The notes: generated from the sequence alone by a model not told the origin. A DNA stretch of 64,000 nt from Isoetes taiwanensis (GCA_021234155.1 JAJEKV010000004.1:4340109-4404108), one strand, 5' to 3'; positions 47,601 through 59,469 are shown, numbered from the stretch's first letter. Translations and numbers: made by a program.

Positions 47601-48918
47601 TCACTAGATGAAGCTGATGCTGCAGACCATATTGTCACATTGACTCGGAGTCTTATAGATTGCCAATTTAAGTACGTCTTCATTGTCCTTTTTCTCCATC
47701 AACTCAAAATGCATTTTAAACTCTGATGCTTCTTAGTATGGATTGCCATGTTCATGGTGGTTACATCCATACACTGATAAGGGATGTATGGATTCCGGGG
47801 AAGAGAGGAACCATGGATGACTGGCACCCCTTGGACCGCCCTGATCCCACGAGTGAATGTACATTGATGGACACAATGGATTTTAGTGCAATGCTGCAAA
47901 AGTACACTCATCAAGTGCAGAAAGAGCAGTTAAAATCTCATTGCACTGATGAGATTAATCGGCATCTTGTTGGCTAATATTGTTTAATTACACTAAAGAG
48001 ATTGCATTTCATTTTGTTGTCCATCAGAAAGGACATGATAGTCGTGTATTTGGGCCTTTGCTTGTTAATCCACCAATTCGTAGATTGCCACAGAAGCAAT
48101 GCCGATTTTTTGCTGTGTCCCTCCCTCAACCATCCATTGCCTCTTTCTTGTTTGAAGTACAATTTCATGCTAATGGCATCACAGTTTCCTATTTGCATGT
48201 GCGTGTGACTAGGAAAGAGATATTGATGAAGGTGTTTGGTAGTTGTCCTTTGTTTCTGATTTCTGCCTCTAATTTAAAATTTTCATCCAGGCCTAGGCTG
48301 ACTTACCTTTCAGTTAGCAAGAATGGAGATCATGTAGCAAAAGGTGACCCACAAAAAGAAGTGATAAAGAATAGCATGTGGTATGATTATCCAGCACATA
48401 TCATCGTTTGGCAATGACGTGCATTTGCTGTATAACAAATCAATGTAAAACTTTAACCATGTTTAGGTTGAAGGCTCTCGTTGCGCTTCCTAAGGTTTCT
48501 GGAGCTTCTGCAATAGCAATTGCCAGAAAGTATTCTTCAATGCGTGCACTTTTAAATGCTTATCTTGAACCTAGTTTGACGGTCAGTATCCTTGTTGATG
48601 AGTATAACATTATCTCCTTTGCATTTCAAAGTTTGTTTCCATAGTCTCATTTTTATGGACATGATTATAGTAACTGTGGTGCCGCTGTTTTTGCATGCAT
48701 ACTGAAAACCTGCGCCAACACTTTGTTAATGCTAGGTTTATGAAAAAGAAATGCTGCTTCAAAATCTCGTGAAAGAAAGCTCATTAGGTTCATCAAACGA
48801 GGTTGGAAGACGTGTAGGCCCAGCATGCTCGCGGAGAATTTACAGAATCTTCATGGCCCAGAGAGGAAATCTGAAAACTGAAGATGTAGAGGATGGAGCA
48901 GATAGGTTTGATGCTTGA
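44679..48918 (+). CDS. EME1: EME1-like subunit of the MUS81 crossover junction endonuclease, nine exons
   Basis: Exons by splice sites and phase: 44679-45293, 45491-45644, 45708-45868, 46355-46542, 46936-46993, 47553-47671, 48291-48380, 48467-48581, 48736-48918. All introns are GT-AG and all joins keep the frame, giving 560 codons, the usual size for plant EME1. EME1 is the non-catalytic partner of MUS81; the complex cuts branched DNA in the nucleus during repair and meiotic recombination. Exon 1 encodes an acidic N-terminus with two hydrophobic-acidic motifs (LLLLDSDSD and VVCLDSDSD) and a long basic/acidic coiled-coil stretch. Family hallmarks follow: KWDKGKFAIQ, LLNRLAEKDYKY, MPYILLVFEAEDF, ITHYSCV...DEADAADHIV, LTYLSVSKNG, WLKALVALPKV, and the C-terminal RRIYRIFMAQRGNLKTEDVEDGAD. 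No inactivating change is seen. Exon 4 start is the least certain boundary, chosen by phase. Confidence 0.88.
47672..48290 (+). other. EME1: EME1 intron 6 with open coding-like stretches
   Basis: This 619-base intron contains an 83-codon frame (47726-47977, beginning MLLSMDCHVHGGYIHTLIRD) and a second frame that is open from about 47980 through exon 7. Neither matches known EME1 sequence or a family I recognise. Skipping the intron restores perfect EME1 homology, so it is treated as intron; the open frames may be remnants or chance. Confidence 0.45.
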
Positions 48919-49542
48919 AAATGGGCGCATTATTCGAAATGCTAGTTTAAACGGGCATGAGATACTGCTGCAGATATTGTGCTTTGGAATATGGTGGCCA
49001 TGAGGAGGTATGGTCTTATCCTAAACATTCTGGATCCATTTCGAAGATTTGAAAATCAAGGCCCAATGGTTAGGCGTCTATTTGGCCAAGTCAGTTACAT
49101 GTTTATATGGCAATTTAAGGAAGTCCGTAAGAGACAGTATCGTATCTATTTGACCCTCTTGAAGGAAGGACCACAAACAGAATGGTGGGAGTAAACAACA
49201 GCAATTTTGGCTTCTATGTTAATGCCCGTCAATTTTTGTCGAAAGAAGGCTACAGCCACTGTTCACATATGGCCTATTGTTGAATTTTGTTTACCCTGGC
49301 TACAACTCTTTTGTCCCCGTCGTCATTTACGTGTTGTATCTTTTTCGTTGAGATCAACGCATAAGCTACAGCATCTATATCATATTCCCAACTACCACGT
49401 CTTCAACTTCACTCAATCTCCTAATTCTTCATATTCATATTGTCAAGTTATCCAAGTAGACATGGACACTGTATCTCGCAATTGCTTATTTAGGAAGCCA
49501 GCCTGACAAGCATAATGTTCATGATATTAGGAGATATACGGT
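48919..49542 (+). other. EME1 3' flank, probable 3' untranslated region, no gene seen
   Basis: A 71-codon frame at 48979-49194 and a 99-codon frame at 49207-49506 have no recognisable features. Nothing else is supported. Confidence 0.4.
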
Positions 49543-49781
49543 GGATTCACATGCATCACCAAAATAGCCGCGTTTTAGCAGCGCTGCCTCGTTGCTGTGA
49601 TTTCGCACCTGAAACAGCAGCCCACGCTGAACGTTGCAGGTAGGTCTGGCTGCGTGGGCGATTCATGCTGCTTCCACCTGCCTGCCAGCCCGCTCCTGCT
49701 GAAAAGCAGCAAGAATATGGCGCGTTGCAGCACGATGAATTCTCCCGCTGAAACGCAGCAAGAATATGGTCACGTGAATCC
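49543..49781. mobile_element. Small TIR-flanked element, MITE-like
   Basis: GGATTCAC at 49543-49550 is matched by GTGAATCC at 49774-49781. Just inside, both ends have similar TAG/TTGCTGCG and AGCAGCG blocks. The interior is GC-rich with a repeated segment (GCTGAAAAGCAGCAAGAATATGG-like, about 49707 and 49748). No clear target-site duplication was found, so the type is open. Confidence 0.4.
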
Positions 49782-49880
49782 TATAATAATGTGCAAGAAA
49801 CCAAGCTCAGCTTTGGCTTCAGCTTAGGGTTGTTGAGAAATGAGCCTCCTTCGATTGGGTGGACAAGCTGTGGATCACAA

Positions 49881-49940
49881 GCTGTGGATCACATCCTCTT
49901 GCTTAAAAGCCAAGTACTCAGACCACTAAGCTATTGACCC
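49881..49940 (-). repeat. tRNA-Lys(UUU)-like head, degenerate
   Basis: On the minus strand GGGTCAATAGCTTAGTGGTC resembles a tRNA 5' half with an A box. It is followed by an anticodon-loop-like CTTTTAA (anticodon TTT) with a short pairing stem. A normal T arm with GGTTCGA is absent. I read it as a tRNA-derived repeat head or tRNA relic and not as a working tRNA gene. Confidence 0.5.
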
Positions 49941-50380
49941 TTTGATGAGTTTTTGGCACTCTTCCATTAGTCATTCTTCATATATGCCCATGGCACATAC
50001 TCCAACATCTACCATTAATGGCCACCCCAATTCATTCCAGCCTTCACCACAATCTATGAGCTCTCCTTTTCAGTCAACTCCACTATCGTGACAGTTGGCT
50101 TTCACTAGCCAAGCTTTGCTCATTTTCATCCCACATTGGGGATTATCTTGATGCAGTTTGGTGGAATATTGGAGTATGTGTAATGGGTGCATATGAAAAA
50201 TGATTCATTGGAATAGTGCCAAAAACCCATTAAAGGGCTGCTAGCTCAGTGGTAGAGCCTTCCACTATCGACCCTTTGATGGGTTTTCAGCACCCTTCCA
50301 CTATCGTCTCTTTGATGGGTTTTTGGCACTCTTCCACTGAGTCATTCTTCATATGTGCTTATTACACATACTCCAACTTC
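49938..50380. repeat. Three related modules in inverted and direct orientation, linked to tRNA-like heads
   Basis: A module of about 70 bases (CCTTTGATGGGTTTTTGGCA ... CACATACTCCAAC) is present at 49938-50007, in reverse at 50168-50237, and again at 50271-50377. In two cases the module leads straight into a tRNA-like A box: on the minus strand at 49940 and on the plus strand at 50235 (GGGCTGCTAGCTCAGTGGTA). This repeated linkage suggests one repeat family with a 5' extension before a tRNA-like part. Confidence 0.6.
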
Positions 50381-50412
50381 TCAACATGGGTTGTAAAAAA
50401 GTTTGTGCATCG

Positions 50413-50655
50413 TTCTCTTTTAGTCTCCCTTGTTTTTCATCCCTTTTTTTTTTGCTTTTCCTTTTTCTAGTTTTTCATTTTTTCCCTTTATTTTTCCCTC
50501 TCTTTTCTCCCTTTATATTTTTTTGCTATTCTTTAAGGCTTGTTTTACGTTTCTTAACCCTCCCTTTTTTTCTCGTCCACATATTTTTCTTTTTTCCCTT
50601 CCCTCTCCCCCTCCCCCTCCCCCTTCCAATTATGTTTTTTTTTTTCCGTTATCTT
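50413..50655 (+). repeat. Long pyrimidine-rich tract
   Basis: About 240 bases of almost only T and C on the plus strand, including C5T and T9-T10 runs. Low-complexity; ORFs across it are not meaningful. Confidence 0.9.
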
Positions 50656-51190
50656 TTGGCATTTTGAAACCATATGTTATATCTTTGGGGCTATAGTTAT
50701 CTATAATATCTTTTAGGTGCTATCGTTATCTATGATATCATTTTGAAACCATATGTTATGATATCTTTTAGGGCTATATTTTGCAAACAGGGTTTCACTA
50801 AATTGTTGATCATGCCTTTTGTTGGTTTGGCCGATGTCGTCGGCTATTGCGACAAATGATCCCCTATGTTGGAATTGGCATATGCCTTTCTATCTGGGAG
50901 CTACAAACACCCATTTCTTCCAAGTATGGATCATTCTCTTACAGCGTGCTTATTCTTCAATTGATTCTGACCTATTTTGAAGATGCCGATGCCATTGTTT
51001 GGTAGTGGCTCGATCTGCTTTATATTCTTCATTTTCCGGTTCCCTTATTTTTTTTTGGTCTCAATTTGTTTGATAGTGCAAATTATTTCCGCTATGGTGA
51101 TGCCAGGGGTTGATCAGTTGCTCCTTCTCCTTCTTATACAACTTTTGCTTCTATTGTTGATGGTTTGTCTCCGTTGAATATTAAACTTGA
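50656..51190. other. Unassigned sequence, no gene seen
   Basis: A short repeat of CTATAGTTATCTATAATATC type lies near 50690-50750. Nothing else is supported on either strand. Confidence 0.5.
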
Positions 51191-51287
51191 CCTTACCTCT
51201 AAGTTCAAAAGCATCTTAAGAGAGATGCGTTAGATGCGGCACATCGTAAGCATCTAAAGCATCGAAGCATCTATAACTTAAGATGCG

Positions 51288-51886
51288 TGTTTGGGGTCTG
51301 GGTTCGGGAACTCCTGGAAGACAGCCCTCTGTGAGGACCCGTGGATCTAACAGGAGAGTCCGGGGGACTATGTCACGCGGGATTTGCTGAAAGAGAAGAA
51401 AAAGAAGAGAACAGAGCAAATGAGAGAAAGATGAAAAGCTTCCTTGATATCAATGATGAAAATACATGAGCTCTCGCAATAGAGAGAAAACTGAAAAGAG
51501 ACAAGACTCAAAACTCATCTAAAAACTTATGAGCTAACTCTACTCATATATATAGTACAATGGCCTTGGGCCCAATATAGACACTCGGACCGATCTCTCG
51601 GTGCCGACTCACGGAAGGAGGCGATCGATGGAGGAATGTTGGCGGTGCCTCTTGAAGTGCCTAGAATCACTGGACGCCGCCGGGAGGCGGTGGCGGGCCG
51701 TCCACTTGTCCTGGGGCGCCTCTTGTTGATGACCTTAAAGGCTTTGATCTGCGTGGCTCGGCCGCTTAGTCTTCTTCGCGAGCCTTGGATGTCCGGGAAC
51801 CCGTGGTTGACCGAGGATCCTTGAGCTTGACCTCGGGTCTGTCAGATGCATGAATAGTCCTGCATCAGTGAGGCACAGATTCAACA
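51288..51886 (-). repeat. Gypsy 3' LTR
   Basis: 599 bp. A TATA-like stretch (CTATATATATGAG on the minus strand) lies near 51543-51555. It differs from the 5' LTR mainly at CTG/CCG/CAG sites between about 51594 and 51880. Confidence 0.93.
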
Positions 51887-51899
51887 CTCCCCACCAAAC
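51887..51899 (-). other. Gypsy polypurine tract
   Basis: On the minus strand TTTGGTGGGGAG directly precedes the 3' LTR start TGTTGAATC. Confidence 0.7.
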
Positions 51900-52121
51900 G
51901 ACACTCGTGAGTGAAGAAAAGGAGGAAGCGTTTGAGGGAGGGGAAGCCATCGGGCCGAAAGTGATCCTCACGGGAGTGAGGACGGCACCATTATGGTAAC
52001 CGGCCGATGAGATCTTGGCGTGATTGAAGAGCTTGAGGTGTGTTTTGGCCAAGGGCGTGATCAAAAAGATCAATAAGAAAACGAGAGCGCACCATGTCTT
52101 CAAGCGCGGCGTGGGCGTGCC

Positions 52122-55100
52122 TCAAGAAATGTACCGACATTCCATGAGGAGACAGTCGAAGGCCAAAGGCACCGATCGGATGGCATTTGGATTGCAGTGA
52201 AAAATGGACGCCGCCGATTTAAGGAGCTTAGCAAAATGCATTTGAGGGCAGCGCAAAATCCACGCTTTGAAGATGGACGTAAGGATCGGGGTGAGGTGGA
52301 GGCATGCCGCAAGAAGGTGTTGAGACCATGAAGCGCATCCGCTGGCCGTTGCCAACCACGCCATTAGCAATGTAGATCCAATTGGTGGTGTTGTCCGAGT
52401 GGCACCTTCTTCCCAATGTGAGCGGCGAACAAAACGTGGATCCCACCGGAGATCCGGTCGAGATCGAGGTGGTGTCCACCGCATGACCATCCATGACCTT
52501 GGTCCAAAAAGGAAAGGCGCCAATCGAAGTCGGGGAACACAGGGGTGGGAGGTACGCCCGAGGGAAGCATAGGGAGAAGGAACCATGCCCGGTGGGCGTG
52601 GGTTCCGAGCGGTCTCCGGAACCGGCCCGACAAGATGCGGATCAAGAGCGACACCAACGATCCCAAAGAGAAGGAGAGAGCCGAGAGTTGACGGAGGGCT
52701 ATCCCATCCCGTGGGGACCGATCTTGCTATCCAACGAGCTTGTAATCGATTGTAACCGGCGAGTCTTTGCATATAAATTTGTGCATAGGGAAGATCTTCC
52801 GGATGTCCTAGATACTTCCTAATTTGTTGCCGCTTCCGCTTGCCGAGAGATAAATGATTGGCAAGCTTCGGGCATGTACTCGATGAAGAGTTTGGGTCCG
52901 AGCAGGGATCCGCAAGATATGGATTGTTATCCGAAGCACCCATTGCACGCAGTGGGGTCACCCCGGAAAAGGCGGGCGTGGCCCATTTCCAAAGTTTTCC
53001 TGTGTATCACCCGGATAGAAATCATGAAAGATGTAAGCCATGGGCTGAACCACTCTGAGAAGGTGAGAAAGTCCGGATCGGCACGATTGTATGAGATCAA
53101 AGACAACAAGGGGCCTGACACAACCCTTTGTCTTCAATGGAGAGTTCGCCAAACAAGAAGAAAATCAAGACCGCTTTCGATTGGGATATCCACAGGGCCA
53201 TCGGCCGCGTGCCACTTTGAAAGGAAGAGGTGGCGTCGAGCAACCACATAATCATGATAGCAGGAGGGAGCTGGGAAGTCAACTGGCATTCTGTGAAGAA
53301 TTGCAGTCTGGGCGTCAAGTTTTGCTTGAGCCTCATCAGCAGACTGAATAGCTTGCTGCAGCTGTTGTTCGAGATCACGGATCCGATTGTCCTTTTCGAG
53401 TAGCAGGCGTGACTGGTCACGGACCCGTTTCTGAGAAGGATTGACCTGGGAGGAAGATTTCCCTGGTGTATTGAGACGAAGCACGGCAATCTCCGCGTCA
53501 TCTAGTATTTTTCTGTTTACGCACCTCGTAGCTGATCTTGAAGAGAGGTGAGCCGAGTGGTCGTGTAGAAAGCCGAGCCGGCCAAGGAGGCGATTTGAGC
53601 GCCCCGGGCTGAAAGATTTTGAACTTGAGTGCTGAAATTTTCACACGCCCGAAGTACAAGGCATTGAGTTTAGCAATATCTTCGCCCTTGGTACTTTCGG
53701 GAGAGCTGACTTTGGACTTGTTGTGCTCCAATAAAGTCTGAATTTCTTGACCGGAGCTGAAGCCTGATCTGCGAGTTGGCTGACTTGAGCTTGTGTACTT
53801 TTGAGATCCGCATGAGCCTGTAAGAGAGCTCCATGCTTGTCTTGAAGTTTGGCCTCCAAAGTTGCAACTTGGGCGATTCGGCTTGGAAGGTCTTGGTGTA
53901 CCGCATCGAGGCCTCGAGTGCCCGTTGAACCCCCGCTCATAAGAGCGCCTTGGGATTCTTGTAACTTAAGAGCGCAGCTTGAGCATCCCGGCCGATACTC
54001 GATACAACAACTGACGAGGGTGTTGTGGTGGTGGAACCGGCCGTTGCCTAGTTTGGGAGGTCTGGGAAAAATGGTGTGAAGTGGATGGTGTAGCGGAGGA
54101 AGAGACAGTGACATGAGTGTGACTGTGGTCATGACCGGGGGAAGGCGTGATGTGCCAACTTGGTGAGTGATTGGAAGGGAGCGGGAGGAATTATGAGAAT
54201 GTGGTGGTGTGGGAGGGAAGTAATGACGGATGAGGGCTTGAAAGTGCCCTCCACGAAACTTCGAGAAATGGAAGTGGGTCCCCAGAAGGCGGTCCATTTC
54301 TTGGAGAAGACGATAGAACATCATTTGGGGCCAATCGATGTGGTGTTTGGGTGTGTAGCGAGAAGGACAGGTTATAGAAAGGCTTATTAATATGGGTGTT
54401 CTTGATAGAATACCCAAGGAATTTTCGCCACGTAAATTTAACAAAGGTCTCGTGAGGCTTGTCGATATTGGTCGACGATGGACATTGGCATGATAAGCGG
54501 GTGCACCAAACTCGCGGACATCAATATCGTATAGCGAGACCATGATACACAAGGAGTGTGCAAGGGAATATGAAATACCTCGGAAATCAAATGTTGAGTC
54601 AATGAAATAGTGGTGCCATCGACCACACGGTGGTGTAACCTTGCGGGCTGTTAACGATATTGGCGATGAAGCGCCTTTGCCCGGTCGGGGATTTGGAGCG
54701 GAAGTTCCATTTGAGAGAATTCGTAAAAGCTGGTGTCGTTCAAAGAACGTCTTTATTGGGGCCAACAAGGGCTTCACGGAAAGTGGGCGTCAAGAAAGAT
54801 ACAGATGCAAAAAGGGCCGGATCCTTGGGAGCAGTAGCTTGAAGTGTAGAAAATCTTGGGGCAGCCATGGGAATGATTTGCGAAGAGAGGTGCCAAAGGC
54901 GGAAGACGAAAGTCGAGCACGGAGGACGAAGGCGCAGAGGAACGAAAAGGTTTGTTTTAGGGCGACAACCGAGGCTTAAGAGGTATGAAGAGTGCGAAAC
55001 TGGAACCGTTGATGGTGCCAGGTGTCAAAGGATGCGAAGAAGGTGATTGAGAGGCAAAAATTTGGCTAAGTCCCAAAAACATAAGGGAGAAGCAATGAAC

Positions 55101-55700
55101 GGTGAGGATGAGACGTGAAAGAAAGATCGGATGTGACAGATGGCAAAGGACACCCATTAATGTTCGACGGGCGTGGAAAGAAGGAATGGCATTCAATGCT
55201 GGCAACTCGAAGTGGGATATCATTAAAAGGAATGTGTCAGAAGGTACCATGGCTAGATATGCGGCGGGAGAACAGATTCTCATTTTAGAAACAGCCTTGC
55301 ATTGCAAACACGTTGGCGATTTGTGTGATTGGTCCACGTCGACAAGGAGTTCCTCAGTTGGCTATATAAGACGAACCGAGAGAAACGAAGGCATCCGATG
55401 GCGCTCAGTATGGCTGCTGCTGGCTTGAACGAAGATTGCACCATGCCCACTAACTGTCAGGAGTGGATCACTTGTAAGATGAATTGTGCGGATCACGTAT
55501 TGCGCCACAACCGCGGGCATTCGCGATGGACGGTGGTGTCTTGGGATGGTGAACATCCCGACCAAGACCAACAGGATGGAGGTGGTTCTCGCACTTCATT
55601 GGGATCCGGAGCGGAACCTCTACCATCTCCTCGATCACCTCGCTCCAACCCGGAGTAGAGGGTTTTTCCTCTTAGGACTTAGTAGATAGGGCTCGAGTCC
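52122..55700 (-). pseudogene. Extra region of the gypsy element after integrase, with coiled-coil ORF
   Basis: The longest frame is 53641-54777 (378 codons). Its N-terminal part is proline- and histidine-rich. Near the C-terminus is a heptad-like stretch (LEAKLQDKHGALLQAHADLK and following). A second coiled-coil-like segment, in another frame, lies at 53134-53484 (IRDLEQQLQQAIQSADEAQA). In a third frame 54438-54626 reads DGTTISLTQHLISEVFHIP, which resembles the start of the extra-ORF domain found in Athila/Tat-type plant elements. I infer one damaged extra ORF spread over several frames. Its role is unknown; env-like functions have been suggested for some relatives, but no membrane segment is evident here. 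The frame 52122-52961 nearer the LTR is of uncertain meaning. Confidence 0.55.
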
Positions 55701-55833
55701 GTTTTTGTATATAGGCAGTGCCCATAAGCGGAAATAGCCGGGTCAGCGCCCACATTTTGTAAAAAAATCTCCACTATAATATAATCTACCGCCTTTCTAG
55801 TCACTTTACGTGGTGGTTGCTTCTTGAACTCAT

Positions 55834-57427
55834 TTACGTGTGTTGATGTTCACTTTCTGTGTGATGAAATGCTTTGAGACGAAAACCATTAACCAATGTA
55901 GGTAATGGTGTGCCATCTAATTCAGCTAGTTGGAAAACGCTTGGTCTAACCACTTGAACAATTTGATAAGGGCCAAGCCAACGAAACTTGAGTTTACCCG
56001 GAAAATTTTTGTACCTGGAATCATAAAGAAGAACCAAATCTCCTTCTTTGAATGTTTTTGTCTTCAAACGTTTGTCATGTAAAGATTTTTGCAATCTGTT
56101 GTCCATGAAGAAACGAATATAAGCATCCCTTGAAGTTCATCCAACTGTTCTAATTGATAGACCCGTTCTTTGAGAGCGGTGGTGGATTATGAGCAAGAGC
56201 TGATTGAAGCGGAGTGTGGGAAGGATATATTCAAATGGCATGAGAGCTTCCTGACCATAAACCAATTTAAAAGGAGTGTGACCCGTAGCAATCTTGAAAC
56301 AAGTATTGTAGGCCCAAAGAACAGTAGGAAGTTTTGTCTGCCAATCTGTGCGGGAAGCGTCACAAATTTTCTTGAGAATGGTGACCAGAGTTTTGTTGGT
56401 GCTTTTACGCCAACCCATTGCCTTGAGGATAGTAAGGTGTGCTCTTGTGATGATGTATCGGGGAGATAATCCGTCGGCTCTTTGATAGTATGATTGATGA
56501 AATGAACACCACGGTCACGACCCACTCCGGGTAGAGGCGGTAGAATCGCGTGATGATTTGTTGATAGAGGACTCTAGCGTGTGCTTGCAGCAGGTGTTGT
56601 GCGGAAGGGCACAAGCTTCCGCCCATTTGGTGGCGTAGTCGGTGAGAACGGAATGTATCGGCACGAAAGTGTGCCTCGCGGGGAGGATCTATAGGTCCCC
56701 AAAGTCCATGCCCCATTTCTTTGAAGGGAAGTGGCGTGGCGGCCGGCGTCAAGGGAAGAGCGCCACGGGCCGTGGGGGCGCCCCACGGCAAGCGTCACAC
56801 ACGGCGGGCGTGGGCGTGAGCATCCTTGAAGAGCGTGGGCCAATAATACCCGTGAGAAGGATTTTGCGCGTCGTGGTGTCACCATGAAAAATGACCACCA
56901 CCGAGCCCTTGATGAGCTTCTCGAACAATGTCCGGAACTTCATGAGGTAGAACACAGCGTCGAAGGATGGTGTCCTTACCCTTTTTGTAGAGATGTCCGG
57001 CAACCATGGTGTAGTCACGGACCTCTCGGAGAAATTGATGGCGACGGGATTGTCGCTTGGCAGGAGAGAGCGTCTCATCTTCTGGTGGAAGAGCACCTGT
57101 GAGGAGGTACTGCTGAAAATCATGGAACCAATGTGGTGTTGCCGTGACTAAAAAGAGTCGAGCATCGGGGAAAGCGTCGAGACCCGATTTGGGGATCATC
57201 CGGTGGATGCGTGAAAGATAATCCGGAACAACATGAGATTTGCCAGCCTTATGAACGATTTCAAAAGGAGCAAATTCTTGGAGAAGAAGGACCCAACGAG
57301 CAATGCGGCCCGTGGGCGTGGACTTGTTGATCAAATAGAGAAGTGCTTGGTGGTCCACAAAGAACTTGATTTGATTTGCCCAAAAGGTAATGGAAGGCGT
57401 TGGACCACGAGGAAAAATGAGACCCAA
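55834..57427 (-). pseudogene. Gypsy RNase H and integrase region, frameshifted
   Basis: On the minus strand 57427-56879 opens with an RNase H pattern (DHQALLYLINKSTPTGRIAR, then VHKAGKSHVVPDYLSRI), then the integrase N-terminal zinc-binding area (LPHEVPDIVREAHQG). The core follows in several frames: a GVHF strand, YYPQGNG near 56410, and 56418-56137 with DWQTKLPTVLWAYNT and PFKLVYGQEALMPFE. The integrase C-terminal part at 56106-55834 has FKEGDLVLLYDSRY and KFRWLGPYQIVQV. The integrase inserts the cDNA into the host chromosome. At least four frame changes are needed to read through. Confidence 0.85.
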
Positions 57428-59240
57428 AGCTTCGCGCTCGTGGCGAGAATAGTTGCGCTCGCCAGAATTGAGTTTTCTACCGGGCGTAGCGATTTGGTTT
57501 ATCGATGTCGCGCATCATATTCTTGAGAAAGAACGGCTCAATAGCAAACGCCGAGACATCGACATGAAGCGTGAAAGGGCTTGTCCCATTGAGGAGGAAC
57601 AAGAACCGGTGCACAGGTAAGCAAAAGCTTCATTTGTTGGAAAGCGACTTCACACGGGAATTCAAGCCGGGTGGATTCGTCACCCGTGAGTTTATGAATG
57701 GGATCTCGCAATGGTACCCGATCCGGTATGAAGGTGGAGTAATAATTGACCTTTCCCGGAAAGAGCGTGTCTCTTTGATATTGGCTGGTGCTTGAGCTTT
57801 GAGCACTGGCCCGATTTTGGCGGGGATCGGTGGTGATTCTCGCTTTCGACAACATGGCCTAATGAGAACACCGAAGTGGCGCAAAAGGTGCATTTTCGGG
57901 ATTGAGACTAATGCCGGACTCATCACATTTACGGAAGACGAAGTTCCAATTTATTCAAATGGTCAGCCATGGGGAAGTAGGCGGAGAAGTCATCTTGGAA
58001 AATTTGCAAGAAGGGATTTTCCTTCATGAAATCATGAAAGACCGAGAGCATGATCGTTGAAATGTTGAAGGAGAGTTGGATAATCCAAAAGGAACCACCT
58101 TGTAGGCAAAAAGTGCCCCACGGGGTGGTGAAAGTGGTCTTTAGTTGATCGATTCTTTGATGGAGATCCGATTGTAGCCGGAAAAAAAAAACCATCCATA
58201 AAGGAGTACATCTCATGTCCAACCCACTTCTTCCGTAACTTGGTGCGTGAAGGGAAGTGGAAAATGATCACGCTCCGTGGCCCGATTGAGTTCGAGATAG
58301 TCCCAATGCACGCGGATCTTACCATTGTGCTTAAGGGCAATGGCGATGGGGCTCACCCATTCGAGAATGTTTGACCTCATAGATCAAACCTGCAGCAAAG
58401 GACTTTGTCAATTTCCGCCTTGGACGCGATCACGGTAATTAGGGTTGAGCCGCATCTTGTCGTTGCTACAATCGGGTCGCATCGATTTGGTAGGAATGGT
58501 AAGTTCCCCAAGCTTTTGTTGATTCCCAGAAGATCTTTGTAACCAGTGAAAATGTGTTTGAATTTTTGAGCAAAGTGGACGGCCTATTAATACGATAAGG
58601 AGCCGAAGGTTTGCGGCAATGCGGACGGGTTGATTGTTGCCAACGCCCACAATCTCCACCGAGTGCGAATATGGGGTATGACTTGAGATCGTGGACAATG
58701 TGTGCGGGAGGTTGGAGCATAACCGGATGCGTGGCACTTTGCGTGGTGAAAAGAGAGGTTGCTCGGTTTCATCTAGCGGTGGTTGCTTCATGACGGCGTG
58801 TACATCAACGTGGAGTCGCAGGAGTGTCGGCGATCGAAAAGTGATCACGCGTTGGATTCGATTGCAAGGAGCCGGGTAGGGTCAAGCAAGGCAGCCACCG
58901 GGTCCCGATTAAGAGTCATTTCTCCCCAAGGATCAGCATACTCGGGGTAGGATGATAGAGGCGGGACTTCGCAGTGGAGCCCGAACTTGATAAATATTCG
59001 AGCTTCTTCGTAATCGATTAATCCGAGAGAGAGGGTTCCGCATTGTCAACGAAATGATCCCCGCACGTTTGCAAGTCCATGGTGGCATTTAGATGACCAT
59101 CTGTGATGACCAACCGGTCCGCGGGCCCAAAGAATGGATACTCTTTGCCCTGGCGGAGAAAAGGTCGCCTACCAAAGATTTCATAGTCACGGATCTTCTT
59201 GACTTTCCACACTCCAAATTCCATGGGAAAGCGGAGATCA
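57428..59240 (-). pseudogene. Gypsy reverse transcriptase region, heavily broken
   Basis: RT-type fragments appear in shifting frames on the minus strand. Around 58340-58270 is a pattern like the basic strand and LELNRATERDHFPLP. Around 58222-57929 are QRIDQLKTTF, TPWGTF and FQDDF in place of the usual YxDD box. Around 57855-57538 is the connection region towards RNase H. The frame 59302-59018 between protease and RT reads DLRFPMEFGVWKV and a region of unknown fold. Not functional as written. Confidence 0.75.
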
Positions 59241-59241
59241 C

Positions 59242-59460
59242 CTATGTTGATGTGAAGAATAGGTGTGACGCCTTGAGGTCTCGTGATGTGGCCATTAGCC
59301 AATTTGATGTCATATGGGGCACGAAAAGAGTTGTGTGATGCCCATTTGTTTTGCGGAGTTTATCCGTGATGAGATTGACCGCACTACCTCCATCGATTTG
59401 AACATGGTTGACTTGTTGATTTCCCACCGTGGCATGTACCGTGGGTGTAGAGGTAGCCAC
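59242..59460 (-). pseudogene. Gypsy aspartic protease fragment
   Basis: This short frame carries VQIDGGSAVNLIT, the active-site segment of plant Ty3/gypsy proteases, where the catalytic Asp is followed by GG in place of the usual SGA. It overlaps the end of the gag frame in a different frame, so a frameshift separates the two here. It would cleave the polyprotein. Confidence 0.75.
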
Positions 59461-59469
59461 GGCCCCAAC

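Noticed and set aside
47980-48417. 145-codon frame overlapping EME1 exon 7 considered as a separate gene
   Set aside because: Its C-terminal third is EME1 exon 7 in the same frame; the rest is intron by homology and phase.
49881-49940. Possible functional tRNA-Lys gene on the minus strand
   Set aside because: The anticodon arm is imperfect and the T arm lacks GGTTCGA, so it is a relic or repeat head.
50235-50262. Possible functional tRNA gene on the plus strand
   Set aside because: Only the 5' half with an A box is present; no anticodon stem or T arm follows.
50353-50696. Open frames rich in Phe, Leu and Pro
   Set aside because: They are products of a low-complexity pyrimidine tract.
52493-57526. 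Numerous plus-strand frames across the gypsy region
   Set aside because: They are antisense shadows of minus-strand gag-pol and the extra region.
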